A stretch of 38,098 nt of DNA, taken from NCBI GenBank assembly GCA_026421185.1, contig JAPKCH010000014.1, positions 1 to 38,098 on the forward strand, read 5' to 3'. The notes beneath the pieces are model-generated. The model was not told where the DNA came from. It saw nothing but the letters and a program-made list of their open reading frames with translations, and did no database searches. The stretch's first letter is position 1. Each line of letters opens with the position of its first letter. Positions 1-8,282 of the stretch are shown piece after piece. The position numbers were made by a program, and so were the translations under genes. The stretch is from Dehalococcoidia bacterium. GTDB taxonomy: Bacteria > Chloroflexota > Dehalococcoidia > Lucifugimonadales > Lucifugimonadaceae.

Positions 1-1322
1 TCGGCACGATTTGTGATCATCCAGGCCTTTGTTGGGCCTTTATCGATATCGGGGTAAACGTGGCCAGTGTTAGCGAGGATTTCGTCTCGGGTCGGTGACT
101 CGGCAGTTGGGTCGTCTAGACCTCCGGGGTCGCCAACGGGCCATCGGTTTGGCTCAAAATTGTGGATGTAGAGGAAGTCTTTTGTGCGGATCGAACGCAT
201 CGGGTAGGGTAAGCCTTCTTCGACGGTTGCGTTGCCGCCGGTGATGGTTGAAGCGGTGTGGCGTTCACGTCCGGTTACGACGAAGGATCGATCAACTTCG
301 ACCTGTCCGCTAAGTTCAGATTTGAGAAGCGGAAGCAGGGAATTACCTGTCATTTGATCGGGTAAATCGACTCCGGCTGCTTCGAGAAACGTGGGAGCGA
401 GGTCCATCAGGTTCACGAAGTCATCGACTGTGCGACCTGCAGTAATTTCTTTCGGCCAGCGGACGGCCATCGATACTTCAGTACCGAGGTTGTAGAGATT
501 GCATTTTGCGCGAGGGAAGCCGGGGATTCCGTGATCGCCTGAAACGACGATCATCGTGTTGTCGAGTTCGCCAGCAGCTTCGAGCTTGGCGATTATTACG
601 CCGAGTCCAGCGTCGACCGCCTGAGCCTCGCCGAGATAATCGTTGAAGTCTTCACGAATCTCGGGGACGTCGGGAAGGAAGTCGGGCATGCGTCCTTCTA
701 GATCGTCTGGATCTAAGTTCCAGAGGTCTTTTCCTGAGCCTTGTTCCCAAGTTCGGTGCGTGTTGGTAGGACCCCACCAGTAGCAAAATGGTTCGTCTTT
801 GTTGGGTCGAGATTCTAGGAAGCTATCGAAGTTGTCGCCGGTTTCATCGAGCAGTTCCTGCTTCGCATCTTCGATCGATTGGCCGACGGGTCGAGCTGTG
901 ACCTCTTCTGAGAATCGGTTGTAACGAGTTCCTGACGATTCGTACGCCGTTCTCGCACCGCCGTATGGAGCGTTGACGGTCAGGCCGGGCGACCAGACCT
1001 TGTAGGTGTAGCCGATGTGGTAGCCGGCCTGTTCGAGAATTAGCGGGTAGGTGGGGATGGTTTCGTCCCAGCGTGCACCTTGAAGAATTGCGCCAAGACC
1101 GGTTTGCCAGAAGTATCGACCGGTGAGGATCGAGCTGCGACAGGGTGTGCAGCTTGGCGCGGGGACGTTTGCGTTTAGGAACAGCGTTCCTTCGTTTGCG
1201 ATGCGATCGAAGTTTGGAGTTTCGATGAGTTCGTGAATCGTCGATTCGCCTGGCTGGTTTCGGTAAGCGCTGGCGTATCGGCCCCAGTCGTCGGCGAAGG
1301 CAAAAACAATGTTTGGGCGCAA
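1..1322 (-). CDS. Sulfatase (formylglycine-dependent), C-terminus cut off by the window edge
   Basis: Arylsulfatase/alkaline-phosphatase superfamily enzyme that would hydrolyse a sulfate ester; substrate not predictable. Counted from the chosen start, the metal-binding pair is D11-D12 in FAFADDWG. The sulfatase signature CTPCRSSILTGR begins at C58, the cysteine matured to formylglycine in this family (C-x-P-x-R). A second metal motif SGDHG lies near residues 261-265. The last codons run off base 1, so at least 440 residues are present and the end is missing. The start is TTG at 1320-1322, six bases after a GGAG; the MRPNIVFAFADDWG opening fits the family. An in-frame ATG at 1359-1361 would add 13 residues but lacks a ribosome site. 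No signal peptide is seen, so it looks cytoplasmic. It is followed upstream by the lipoprotein gene on the same strand. Confidence 0.93.
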   Translation of the reverse strand, partial: MRPNIVFAFADDWGRYASAYRNQPGESTIHELIETPNFDRIANEGTLFLNANVPAPSCTPCRSSILTGRYFWQTGLGAILQGARWDETIPTYPLILEQAGYHIGYTYKVWSPGLTVNAPYGGARTAYESSGTRYNRFSEEVTARPVGQSIEDAKQELLDETGDNFDSFLESRPNKDEPFCYWWGPTNTHRTWEQGSGKDLWNLDPDDLEGRMPDFLPDVPEIREDFNDYLGEAQAVDAGLGVIIAKLEAAGELDNTMIVVSGDHGIPGFPRAKCNLYNLGTEVSMAVRWPKEITAGRTVDDFVNLMDLAPTFLEAAGVDLPDQMTGNSLLPLLKSELSGQVEVDRSFVVTGRERHTASTITGGNATVEEGLPYPMRSIRTKDFLYIHNFEPNRWPVGDPGGLDDPTAESPTRDEILANTGHVYPDIDKGPTKAWMITNRA

Positions 1323-1409
1323 GATAGTCTCCGTTAGGTGTGAACTCCACTGCTGGAACATAGAGGCAGTTGCGGACGGATTATACGAACGAGCGGCCTG
1401 ATTAAGTGG

Positions 1410-1967
1410 TTAGTCACTGATGGTTGCAGCGAGTGATTCTTTGATTCGTTCGCAGGCTTTTTGCGATTGTTCGACCCAATCGCCTTCACAGAGAATGATG
1501 ACATTGTCGTAGATGGCGTACTCCCAGTAAAAAGCCTGATAACTCCCTCCTTCGACAAGTTGCTCGCGCTGCTATTTGTTGCCTGCTGTCCACATCATTT
1601 CATCGGTCACCATGACGGCGTTTTCGCCTACGGTATCCTCAACGAAAGTCGTTCCGAGGCTAACGGCCTTTTCATGAGAATTGTAGAAGCATAATTCGTA
1701 ACTGATAGGATCGATGCCGTTGTCTTTTTGGAACCCGTGAACTGCTGCTATGGCACCATTGAGGCCTTCGACGTCATATGTTTTGACCACTTTGAATCCG
1801 ATGTTAGCGAAATCACTAACTTTGAATGAAGTAGCGATGGGGTCGATTCCTACGTAGGTAGATTCTTCAGTTTCTTCACTATCGCCACAAGCAATTAGAA
1901 GGGTCGGAATGGCGAGCGCAAGCAGTAATGCAGAAATTGATTGAGTTAATTGGTTACGAAATTTCAT
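1410..1967 (-). pseudogene. Small lipoprotein with an in-frame amber codon; same domain as the cassette in the second permease
   Basis: The N-terminus is a lipoprotein signal: basic start, hydrophobic stretch, lipobox LIAC with the lipid-anchored Cys at residue 27, then an acidic linker. A domain of unknown function follows (GFKVVKTYDV, AVHGF, YELCFYNSHEKA, VGENAV). Translation meets TAG at 1572-1574 after 131 residues. The same frame continues for 53 more codons to TAA at 1410-1412, and this tail (YAIYDNVIILCEG, SQKACERIK) matches the second half of the homologous domain in the large permease (FDYIVVGNMVLLCQG, SIQACADLM). The stop therefore splits one domain. Either the gene is recently broken, the stop is read through, or the base is an assembly error. 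The 131-residue product would still carry signal and half the domain. The ribosome site sits in a hairpin at 1971-1994. Confidence 0.8.
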
Positions 1968-1970
1968 AGC

Positions 1971-1994
1971 TTCTCCTGAGTCAACTCAGGAGAA
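1971..1994 (-). promoter_or_regulatory. Inverted repeat that would hide the lipoprotein gene's ribosome binding site
   Basis: Perfect 11-base inverted repeat (arms 1971-1981 and 1984-1994, spacer CA). Read on the minus strand it ends three bases before the lipoprotein ATG, and the arm nearest the gene contains the only Shine-Dalgarno match (AGGAG). Folded as RNA it gives about a 10-bp stem with a four-base loop and sequesters that site. Function as a translational switch is inference; it could also be a DNA operator. Confidence 0.55.
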
Positions 1995-2073
1995 AGCCGG
2001 CTGGGAATATCGACATCACCGGATACAGTAATTGATTGAAGTTATATGGTATTGGATGCGATTTGTTTGACGG

Positions 2074-3231
2074 CTAAATTTCGTAGCGTTTGAGCAGATT
2101 CTTGGCGATGATTAGGCGTTGGATTTCGTTGGTGCCTTCACCGATGATCATTAGCGGTGCGTCGCGGTAATAACGTTCGATTGGGCTGTCTTTTACGTAG
2201 CCCGCACCGCCGTGAATTCGCATGGCGTCGAGGGTGACTTCGGAGCAAATTTCCGATGCGTAGAGCTTTGCCATTCCTGCTTCTTCGTCGACCCGGTGGC
2301 CTTGATCTTTTTTTGCGGCGGCGTCACGCGTCATAAGGCGCGCCGCGTGGATTTTGGTTGCCATATCGGCGAGCATATTTTGTATAGATTGACGAGTTGA
2401 GATTGGCCGGCCAAAGGTTTCGCGTTGCTGGGCGTATTTGATGGCTGCTTCGAAGGCGGCTTGTGCGACTCCGATGGCCCGTGAGGCGACATTAATACGT
2501 CCGGTTTCGAGTGAATCCATCACTTGATAGAAGCCTTTACCTTCTTCTTTGCCGAGCACGTTTTCGGCGTTGATACGATAGTCGTCGAAGATGAGTTCAG
2601 TGGTGTCGATACCACGGTAACCGAGCTTGTTGAAATCTTTGCCCGAAGTGAAGCCGGGGCCTTTTTCGGCTATGAATCCGGTGATGCCTTTATGTGCTGG
2701 ATTCGTGTTCATATCGGTTTTGGCAAGTAATAGAAATACGTCGCCGTTTCGACCATTGGTGATGAACTGTTTTGTTCCGTTGATGACGTATTCTGCGCCG
2801 TTTCGAACGGCTTTCGTTTGCATTCCAGCAACGTCAGTTCCGCCGCCGGGTTCGGTGAGGGCGAGCCCGCCTCGTTTTTTGCCGTATGCGAGATCGGGGA
2901 GCCACTTTTTCTTTTGGTCTTCGGTTCCGTATTTGGTGATGCCCCAAGTGAGCATTGAGTGAGAGCCGATTGGGCCGGTAAGTGACATCCAGCCTTTGGC
3001 GAGTTCTTCGAAAACCATTGCGAATGTTGTGACATCAACCCCGAGTCCGCCGTATTCCTCTGGCACGGTCATGCCGAACAGACCCATCTCGGCCATTTGG
3101 TCGAAGAGGGCGGTTGGGTAGGTGTCGTCTTCGTCATGTCTGGCAGCGACGGGTATGGCTTCCCGTTTTACGAAGTCACGGACGACCGCGAGTAGCTGGG
3201 TACGGACTTCGAGCATTTGATCGGTTGGCAT
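2074..3231 (-). CDS. Acyl-CoA dehydrogenase
   Basis: FAD-dependent alpha,beta-dehydrogenation of an acyl-CoA, passing electrons to ETF; cytoplasmic, in fatty-acid or branched-chain degradation. With the start used here it has 385 residues, the usual family length. Visible marks are the FAD/substrate signature ALTEPGGGTDVAGM, the second signature region around GGAGYVKDSPIERYYRD, and the C-terminal GEGTNEIQRL that carries the catalytic glutamate of this family. The frame is open for 28 more codons (to 3315), but that extra stretch is Ser/Pro-rich and unlike the family, so the ATG at 3229-3231 (MPTDQML) is preferred. The ribosome site is weak. It ends in TAG. The acyl chain cannot be assigned. 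Confidence 0.93.
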   Translation of the reverse strand: MPTDQMLEVRTQLLAVVRDFVKREAIPVAARHDEDDTYPTALFDQMAEMGLFGMTVPEEYGGLGVDVTTFAMVFEELAKGWMSLTGPIGSHSMLTWGITKYGTEDQKKKWLPDLAYGKKRGGLALTEPGGGTDVAGMQTKAVRNGAEYVINGTKQFITNGRNGDVFLLLAKTDMNTNPAHKGITGFIAEKGPGFTSGKDFNKLGYRGIDTTELIFDDYRINAENVLGKEEGKGFYQVMDSLETGRINVASRAIGVAQAAFEAAIKYAQQRETFGRPISTRQSIQNMLADMATKIHAARLMTRDAAAKKDQGHRVDEEAGMAKLYASEICSEVTLDAMRIHGGAGYVKDSPIERYYRDAPLMIIGEGTNEIQRLIIAKNLLKRYEI

Positions 3232-3454
3232 GTGGGGTCTCGGCTGGCTTAAATCCCTAGGCGACGAACTGGACGTCAATTGATTCGAATATTCGCAGAT
3301 ATGACGTAGGTACATATTCTGCCAGAAATTAGTCCGATTTATCGAAGTGAATGAACACCCCGTTCGTTGTAGATAAGCAACGTTGAATGAATAATCGGTT
3401 CGATGGGAACCCGTTGACTCTTCGAGTTCTAATTGTTAACGGTGAGTTACGTAC

Positions 3455-4543
3455 TCAGCGTCCGTCCATGTCGATTGCGAGAGCTGCACCCGCTACACAG
3501 CAGGTGCCGTCGTTTGAGTGGGCGAATGATTTTGATGTTGCGTTTACGAACCTTACTAATAGCAGCATCACAGGAACTTCGACGAGAACGCCTACGACCG
3601 TCACGAGTGCTGCGCCAGAATTAATCCCAAAGATCGAAACGGCGGCGGCTACTGCGAGTTCGAAGAAGTTCGAGGCTCCGATTAACGCTGCTGGCGCGGC
3701 GATGTCGTGGGAGAGTCCCCAGAATTTTGCGATTGCGTAGGCGACTCCAAAAACTAGGAATGTCTGGATAATTAACGGGATTGCGATGAGTCCGATATGC
3801 CCGGGGTTATTAAGAATTATTTCGCCTTGAAAAGAGAACAGTAAGATGAGGGTTAGTAGTAACCCGATGATCGTTACTGGTCCGAGTTTTGGCAGGAATG
3901 ATTCTTCTAGCCAATCGGATCCTTTCGCTTTGATCAGCCATTTCCTTGAAAGGTAACCAGCTGTAAGAGGGGTGACTACATACAGAACAACCGAAAGTAA
4001 AACTGTGTCGTAAGGAACGGTGATATCGCCTATGCCAAGTAAAAGGATGACGATTGGAGCGTATGCGAACAGCAGTATGAGGTCGTTCACTGTGACTTGG
4101 ACGAGTGTGTAGGCAGCGTTTCCTTTGGTGAGGTAGCTCCAGACGAAAACCATTGCTGTGCACGGTGCGGCACCAAGCAGTATGGCTCCAGCGACGTATT
4201 CAGATCCGAGATCGCCGTCTATCCATGGTGCGAAGAGGACTTTCAGGAAGAACCACGCGACCATGAACATGGTGAATGGTTTTACCAGCCAGTTGATGAT
4301 GAGGGTTAGGGCGAGTCCTCGTGGTCGCTTGCGGACGTCGATGATGCTGGTGAAATCGATGCGGACCATCATCGGGTAAATCATGAACCAGATGAGGATG
4401 CCTATCGGGATTGATACCTGGCTGACTGAGAGCTTGCTGAGAGTGTCTGGGAATTCAGGCCATAGTTCGCCCAATGCGACTCCGGCGATGATACAGAGTG
4501 CGACCCACAGGGTGAGATATTTCCCGAAGATACCTAGTTGCAA
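3455..4543 (-). CDS. acr3: ACR3-type arsenite efflux permease
   Basis: Bile-acid/arsenite transporter superfamily (BART) member of the ACR3 branch, exporting arsenite. It is 362 residues, with about ten hydrophobic segments. GAAPCTAMVFVWS carries the conserved family cysteine, and GASNFFELAVAAA is typical of the ACR3 C-terminal half. The only available start is TTG at 4541-4543, directly preceded in frame by TAA and without a clear ribosome site. No arsR regulator or arsC reductase lies next to it, so it is a stand-alone arsenic resistance gene here. It ends about 140 bases beyond the acyl-CoA dehydrogenase start on the same strand. Confidence 0.92.
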   Translation of the reverse strand: MQLGIFGKYLTLWVALCIIAGVALGELWPEFPDTLSKLSVSQVSIPIGILIWFMIYPMMVRIDFTSIIDVRKRPRGLALTLIINWLVKPFTMFMVAWFFLKVLFAPWIDGDLGSEYVAGAILLGAAPCTAMVFVWSYLTKGNAAYTLVQVTVNDLILLFAYAPIVILLLGIGDITVPYDTVLLSVVLYVVTPLTAGYLSRKWLIKAKGSDWLEESFLPKLGPVTIIGLLLTLILLFSFQGEIILNNPGHIGLIAIPLIIQTFLVFGVAYAIAKFWGLSHDIAAPAALIGASNFFELAVAAAVSIFGINSGAALVTVVGVLVEVPVMLLLVRFVNATSKSFAHSNDGTCCVAGAALAIDMDGR

Positions 4544-4703
4544 TTACTTTTTATTCTGCTGGTATGAAAGTTTGCGAAAATACGAACTGTAGCAATGAGC
4601 GGTTTCCCTGATGTTAACGACGAGTTTGTTTCGTGAGTGATTCGTCGTATCAGGTGACATTACTGAAACGATGTTAGCGATAATAGATCATTGCGATGAT
4701 CGA

Positions 4704-5954
4704 TCAGTCTGTGCCGGTTTCCTGTTCTAGTGATGTGGACTTGCTCATTGCGGGGTAGATGATGAACGCTATGAACATGAAAATGATTCCGATTGATGCG
4801 GTAAGCAGGACTGCTGTAGCGGGATCTAGAATGTTGGCTAGTAGGCCTATTCCGAGTTGTCCAAACGGTCCTATTCCTATGAAGACAGCGATCGATCCGA
4901 TCACTCGTCCACGCATTTTAGGGGACGAAGCGTAGATCATAATCGCGCTTTGCATTGTGGCGAATCCTGACATACCCAGACCGGCGAAGAACAAGATTAT
5001 CAGCGTTAGCCAGTACGTTGTTGATTGTGAAAATAAGACGATGGCAATCACAAAGAGCAGCGATCCCCACATGTAGATGCGTGTGTAGTGGCGGGGCTTA
5101 GCAAAGACGGCGATTAGAGCAGCTCCGACGAACGCACCGGCTCCTTCAACGGATTGCAGCACTCCAATCAGGACATCGCTTACTTGTAGAACTTGCTTGG
5201 CAACTACCGGTTGTTGGCTTAGGTATGAGAAGCCGAATACGTTGAGGATTAGCGTTACACCGAGCGTACCAATCATCACTTGGCTTTTTCGTATGTACTG
5301 AATTCCTTCGATTATTTGAGTTTTGGGTCCTACTGGTAGCTCATTCGATGTTAGTCCGTGGTATTTAAGGCTAACCGCGATTACGGCTCCGATTAAATAG
5401 AGCAAAAAACCCAACAGGAAGCCGCCCTGTGCTCCGATGGTTGCCAGAAATACTCCGCCCAGAAATGGGCCAATGATTCGAAATAGGGAATTGGTTGTTT
5501 GTTCGAGTGAAACGGCGCGCCCGACTGATGAGCGAGCGACGACTTCACCTATCATCGTTCTGCGAACAGGGAATTCACTCGCCATCACGGCTCCGATTAG
5601 GAAGCTACCGAGTGCTAAATGCCAGTATTCAAGTTGATCAGCGATGATCAATAAAGCTAGTACTACGGAGACAATAGCCTGGATAACTAACCCGCCTGTC
5701 ATCAGGTATTTCCGGTTGAGTCGCTCGGCGATTACGCCGAATCCGAATCCGAACAACATCGGCACGAATCGGAGAAAGAAAGTAACCGATACGAGAAATG
5801 GTGAATCGGTTAATTCAAGGGCGAGCAGGGCTACGACGAGCATTTCGAGCCACATCATCGTGCCGGTCATCCAGCCGATGGACCATAGGCGTAAGAACTG
5901 TCCGTTGCGCAGGAGTTTTGGTTGTGGGGGGGAGGTAGTCGTTTGCGTGGCTAT
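4704..5954 (-). CDS. MFS transporter (drug-efflux-like), apparent AUA start
   Basis: Major facilitator superfamily protein with about 12 membrane segments; substrate unknown. The first in-frame ATG (5868-5870) lies inside the first membrane helix, and the conserved entry LLRNGQFLRLW lies upstream of it, so translation must begin earlier. The open frame upstream holds no ATG, GTG or TTG at a suitable place. It does hold ATA at 5952-5954, overlapping the stop of the DUF952 gene as TAATA, one base from the common TAATG overlap. From that codon the protein has 416 residues, a normal MFS length. The simplest reading is a G-to-A change in the start codon, or genuine AUA initiation by translational coupling. 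If AUA is not used, the product would be a 388-residue protein lacking the N-terminal motif. Confidence 0.85.
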   Translation of the reverse strand: MATQTTTSPPQPKLLRNGQFLRLWSIGWMTGTMMWLEMLVVALLALELTDSPFLVSVTFFLRFVPMLFGFGFGVIAERLNRKYLMTGGLVIQAIVSVVLALLIIADQLEYWHLALGSFLIGAVMASEFPVRRTMIGEVVARSSVGRAVSLEQTTNSLFRIIGPFLGGVFLATIGAQGGFLLGFLLYLIGAVIAVSLKYHGLTSNELPVGPKTQIIEGIQYIRKSQVMIGTLGVTLILNVFGFSYLSQQPVVAKQVLQVSDVLIGVLQSVEGAGAFVGAALIAVFAKPRHYTRIYMWGSLLFVIAIVLFSQSTTYWLTLIILFFAGLGMSGFATMQSAIMIYASSPKMRGRVIGSIAVFIGIGPFGQLGIGLLANILDPATAVLLTASIGIIFMFIAFIIYPAMSKSTSLEQETGTD

Positions 5955-6292
5955 TACAGCTTGACGGGAATTAGATTGGCAACGGGGATGGAACCGTAAA
6001 TATGAGGATACTGATCGCCATTGCTAGCTCGTTCTATTTTCAGATTAGGGTGATCGCTGACTGAAGATAATTCCAGCACTAGATAGTCAGAACGATTCGC
6101 ATAGTACGTTTCGAGGATGTCGATTAGTTGATCGTCGAAGCAGCAGTGGGTGAAGCCTTCAGATTCAAAAGTCGATGGCTTATAGGTTCCGGTGGTTGCC
6201 GTATTGTTCCAGTCTGTGAGATTCGCTACGTGAAGAATACGACGTTGAATTTTAGGTGATTCGGGCAGAATTTTGTTCTCAGGTTGATCGTT
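5954..6292 (-). CDS. DUF952 family protein, start codon not identifiable
   Basis: Small protein of the DUF952 family, usually about 110 residues and of unknown biochemical role. The match is clear: RILHVANLTDW at the front, the family's FESEGFTHCCFDDQ motif, a middle LVLELSS strand, and the closing PHIYGSIPVANLIPV. The reading frame is open from 6292 (just after TGA at 6293-6295) to TAA at 5954-5956. No ATG, GTG or TTG occurs before the conserved part; CTG and ATT are the only near-start codons. The start has been lost, or is non-canonical, or a base near 6290 is wrong. It overlaps the MFS gene and is probably transcribed with it. Confidence 0.72.
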   Translation of the reverse strand, partial: NDQPENKILPESPKIQRRILHVANLTDWNNTATTGTYKPSTFESEGFTHCCFDDQLIDILETYYANRSDYLVLELSSVSDHPNLKIERASNGDQYPHIYGSIPVANLIPVKL

Positions 6293-6353
6293 TCAGCGTA
6301 TCGATTGTTTGATTGTAAACATAGGTGTGGCGTTATTGTTTTGGCCTCAGCCT

Positions 6354-6369
6354 CCTTCCCGAAGGAAGG
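6354..6369. repeat. Short hairpin after the ceramidase-like gene
   Basis: Perfect 6-bp inverted repeat CCTTCC / GGAAGG around a CGAA loop, 24 bases past the ceramidase-like stop codon. No T-run follows on either strand, so it is not a classical terminator. It resembles the dispersed intergenic palindromes also seen near 13.15 kb. Confidence 0.35.
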
Positions 6370-6393
6370 AAAGCCGTCGGACCAAAAGAACAA

Positions 6394-7770
6394 TTAGCGC
6401 CACAGAGCTTTTACGGCATCGGTGCAAACGTCGATTGTTTCTTCAGCGGCACCGGCTGCCATTGGTGTTGTAACTACTTCGTAGCCGCCTTCTTCAAAGT
6501 TATCAGCCATTGGCATGTAGCCCATGTATCCGTTTGTGTATCCGCTGAACAGTGTCTGTTCGGCTGGCGATGCGTCTTTCACAGCGATACCAATTTCGCA
6601 GAAGGCTTCAACAGGAATTGCAACAAGTGCAGCAGGACCGATTCGCATTGCTTGCACGGGCATTGCCATTGGTCCATCGGCAGTGCGAACAGCGTTGCTT
6701 AGTACGAATCCAGCGCGTTTTGCATCGGAAACAGCAAGTTTAATGTTGTCTTGAGTTTCGTTCTGTCGAGCACTGTTTAGTGTTTCGACTGCCTTGTCGT
6801 AGTCGGCTTGAGCTTCGCCTACTGAAGGGAAGTCCCCGACCGGGAGTGTGGCTTTTGTATTGACGACTCTCAGGGTGTCGTCAGGTTCACCAGCAGGGTC
6901 GTCTTCATACATTCCAAGATCCGCACCAGACTGAACTACTTCAACGAGACGTTCTTTTCGTGGGACAGGGTCGATTTCGAGTCGGATGCGTGCTGATTCT
7001 AGACCGAGTCGTTCGCCGAGCCATTGTGCGACTGCAACTTCACCGATGAAGCCGTGTGTAGGTCCGCAGTTACCGGCGGCACCTTGTAGGAAGAGACATA
7101 GTCCACCACCGTATTGCTCGACAACTTTTCGAGCGTATCCGGGGTAGTCAGGTGAGAGAAGCTTGTTTGCTGGGCCAAGAATTGTTGGGTGGCAAGCGAA
7201 GTTGAGCAGAGTTGCGATTGGTGTGCCATCTGTGTCATTGATGGCGACGATTCCAACTTCTTGATCGACTACGCCGTCCCACTGGCGGCCTGTGAACAAT
7301 GTGCCGTCGCTAAGGGCTGGTCGACGGTTTACGTTGATCGTACTTGAGCCTTTGCCGACTCCCACATGAGCAGGCTTTGCGTTGTGGCGAGCCGTGTTGA
7401 CGGCGCTAGCGACTCGTTCAGGAAGTGAATCCCAGTAGGGGCCGACCAACTCCATCCCTTCGTCGAGCCATGACTGTCGGTTGACGGGACCCGAGTGGGT
7501 GTGAGTTGCGGAGAGTCGGAGGTTTTCGGGTTTTATACCGGCTACTTTTTCGACTTCAGCTCGGATTTCTGCGTCGTCATCGTTCAAGAGGATTCCTATG
7601 TCGAGATCGACGATTGCTATTTCGAGGTCTCCGTCAGTCACGTAGAGCGCTGTGGCGTAGAACGGCATGTCGACGCCTTCTGCGCGCTGGTGAGTTGCGG
7701 CTCCCCAGCCTGCGTGGGCAATACCTACGGGTGGAGTTATGTCTGTGCGTCCGGCGCCGGCTGTGAGCAT
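6394..7770 (-). CDS. Neutral/alkaline ceramidase-like metal hydrolase, probably not a true ceramidase
   Basis: Belongs to the neutral/alkaline non-lysosomal ceramidase family (zinc amidase fold). Zinc-type motifs are visible: SATHTHSGP with H90 and H92, and FACHPTILG with H194. Known neutral ceramidases have a catalytic serine in an N-R-S-P motif; here the corresponding place near residue 148 reads NRRPAL, so that serine is absent. At 458 residues it also lacks the C-terminal domain of true ceramidases, which are around 650. No signal peptide is present, so it is predicted to be cytoplasmic. A related but different amide or ester substrate is likely. Start ATG 7768-7770 gives the family opening AGAGRTDITPP. 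Confidence 0.85.
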   Translation of the reverse strand: MLTAGAGRTDITPPVGIAHAGWGAATHQRAEGVDMPFYATALYVTDGDLEIAIVDLDIGILLNDDDAEIRAEVEKVAGIKPENLRLSATHTHSGPVNRQSWLDEGMELVGPYWDSLPERVASAVNTARHNAKPAHVGVGKGSSTINVNRRPALSDGTLFTGRQWDGVVDQEVGIVAINDTDGTPIATLLNFACHPTILGPANKLLSPDYPGYARKVVEQYGGGLCLFLQGAAGNCGPTHGFIGEVAVAQWLGERLGLESARIRLEIDPVPRKERLVEVVQSGADLGMYEDDPAGEPDDTLRVVNTKATLPVGDFPSVGEAQADYDKAVETLNSARQNETQDNIKLAVSDAKRAGFVLSNAVRTADGPMAMPVQAMRIGPAALVAIPVEAFCEIGIAVKDASPAEQTLFSGYTNGYMGYMPMADNFEEGGYEVVTTPMAAGAAEETIDVCTDAVKALWR

Positions 7771-8006
7771 TTCGATTGGGTTCCGTTAATGATGAAAATT
7801 GTTATGTCATTAGACCGAGGAATTTACCACTCTGTATCGGTGTGTGGGTGGTTGCGAAGCATAGATTTTGAGCAGTTAGTAGCGTTAGGTACTATTAGTC
7901 ATATGAAGGCGTACGCGATCACTGTGGCGTTATTATTTGTTAAAGTTTGACTTCTTGATCACTTGTCAATGGGATTCAATATTTGAGGGCTTCGGCAGAG
8001 ATACCT

Positions 8007-8282
8007 ATGGCACTAAAACAGCGACTTCTTTATTTGAGCGCGCAATCGACCGATCCACGGTCTCTAGCGCTTTCTCAGGCTTTGCATGAGCCGGTACGAG
8101 ACACGATTGTCGAGATTGATCCGATGAGGACGAGTCTTGATTACGAAACTGTGCATGACGCTGTTTGCGATGGGTGGCGAGTAGTTCACTTCCCAGATCA
8201 GCGCGGATCGCTTGATGGTTCTGATATCGAAGTTTTTGGGTATCAGTTCGTTTTAGAGAAGTTGGATCAATTTGATGACTAG
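8007..8282 (+). CDS. Small conserved-looking protein, DUF4177-like
   Basis: A 91-residue cytoplasmic protein without signal or membrane segment. The C-terminal half (HDAVCDGWRVVHFPD, then YQFVLEK) recalls small DUF4177-type proteins, in which a GWxVV strand is followed by a FxFxK strand; the resemblance is weak. The ATG at 8007 is preferred over an upstream TTG at 7983 because the extra eight residues add nothing recognisable. Its TAG stop (8280-8282) overlaps the start of the next gene by eight bases, so the two are almost certainly co-translated. Function unknown; a partner role to the dioxygenase is inference from the overlap alone. Confidence 0.6.
   Translation: MALKQRLLYLSAQSTDPRSLALSQALHEPVRDTIVEIDPMRTSLDYETVHDAVCDGWRVVHFPDQRGSLDGSDIEVFGYQFVLEKLDQFDD

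Noticed and set aside
844-1350. A 168-codon open frame on the minus strand
   Set aside because: It is the out-of-frame shadow of the sulfatase gene; its protein is Arg/His-rich without family features, while the overlapping frame gives a clear sulfatase.
3387-3740. A 117-codon plus-strand frame
   Set aside because: It lies antisense to the C-terminal part of the ACR3 gene and has no protein-like features.
6354-6369. Classical rho-independent terminator for the ceramidase-like gene
   Set aside because: The 6-bp hairpin is real but no T-run follows on the minus strand.
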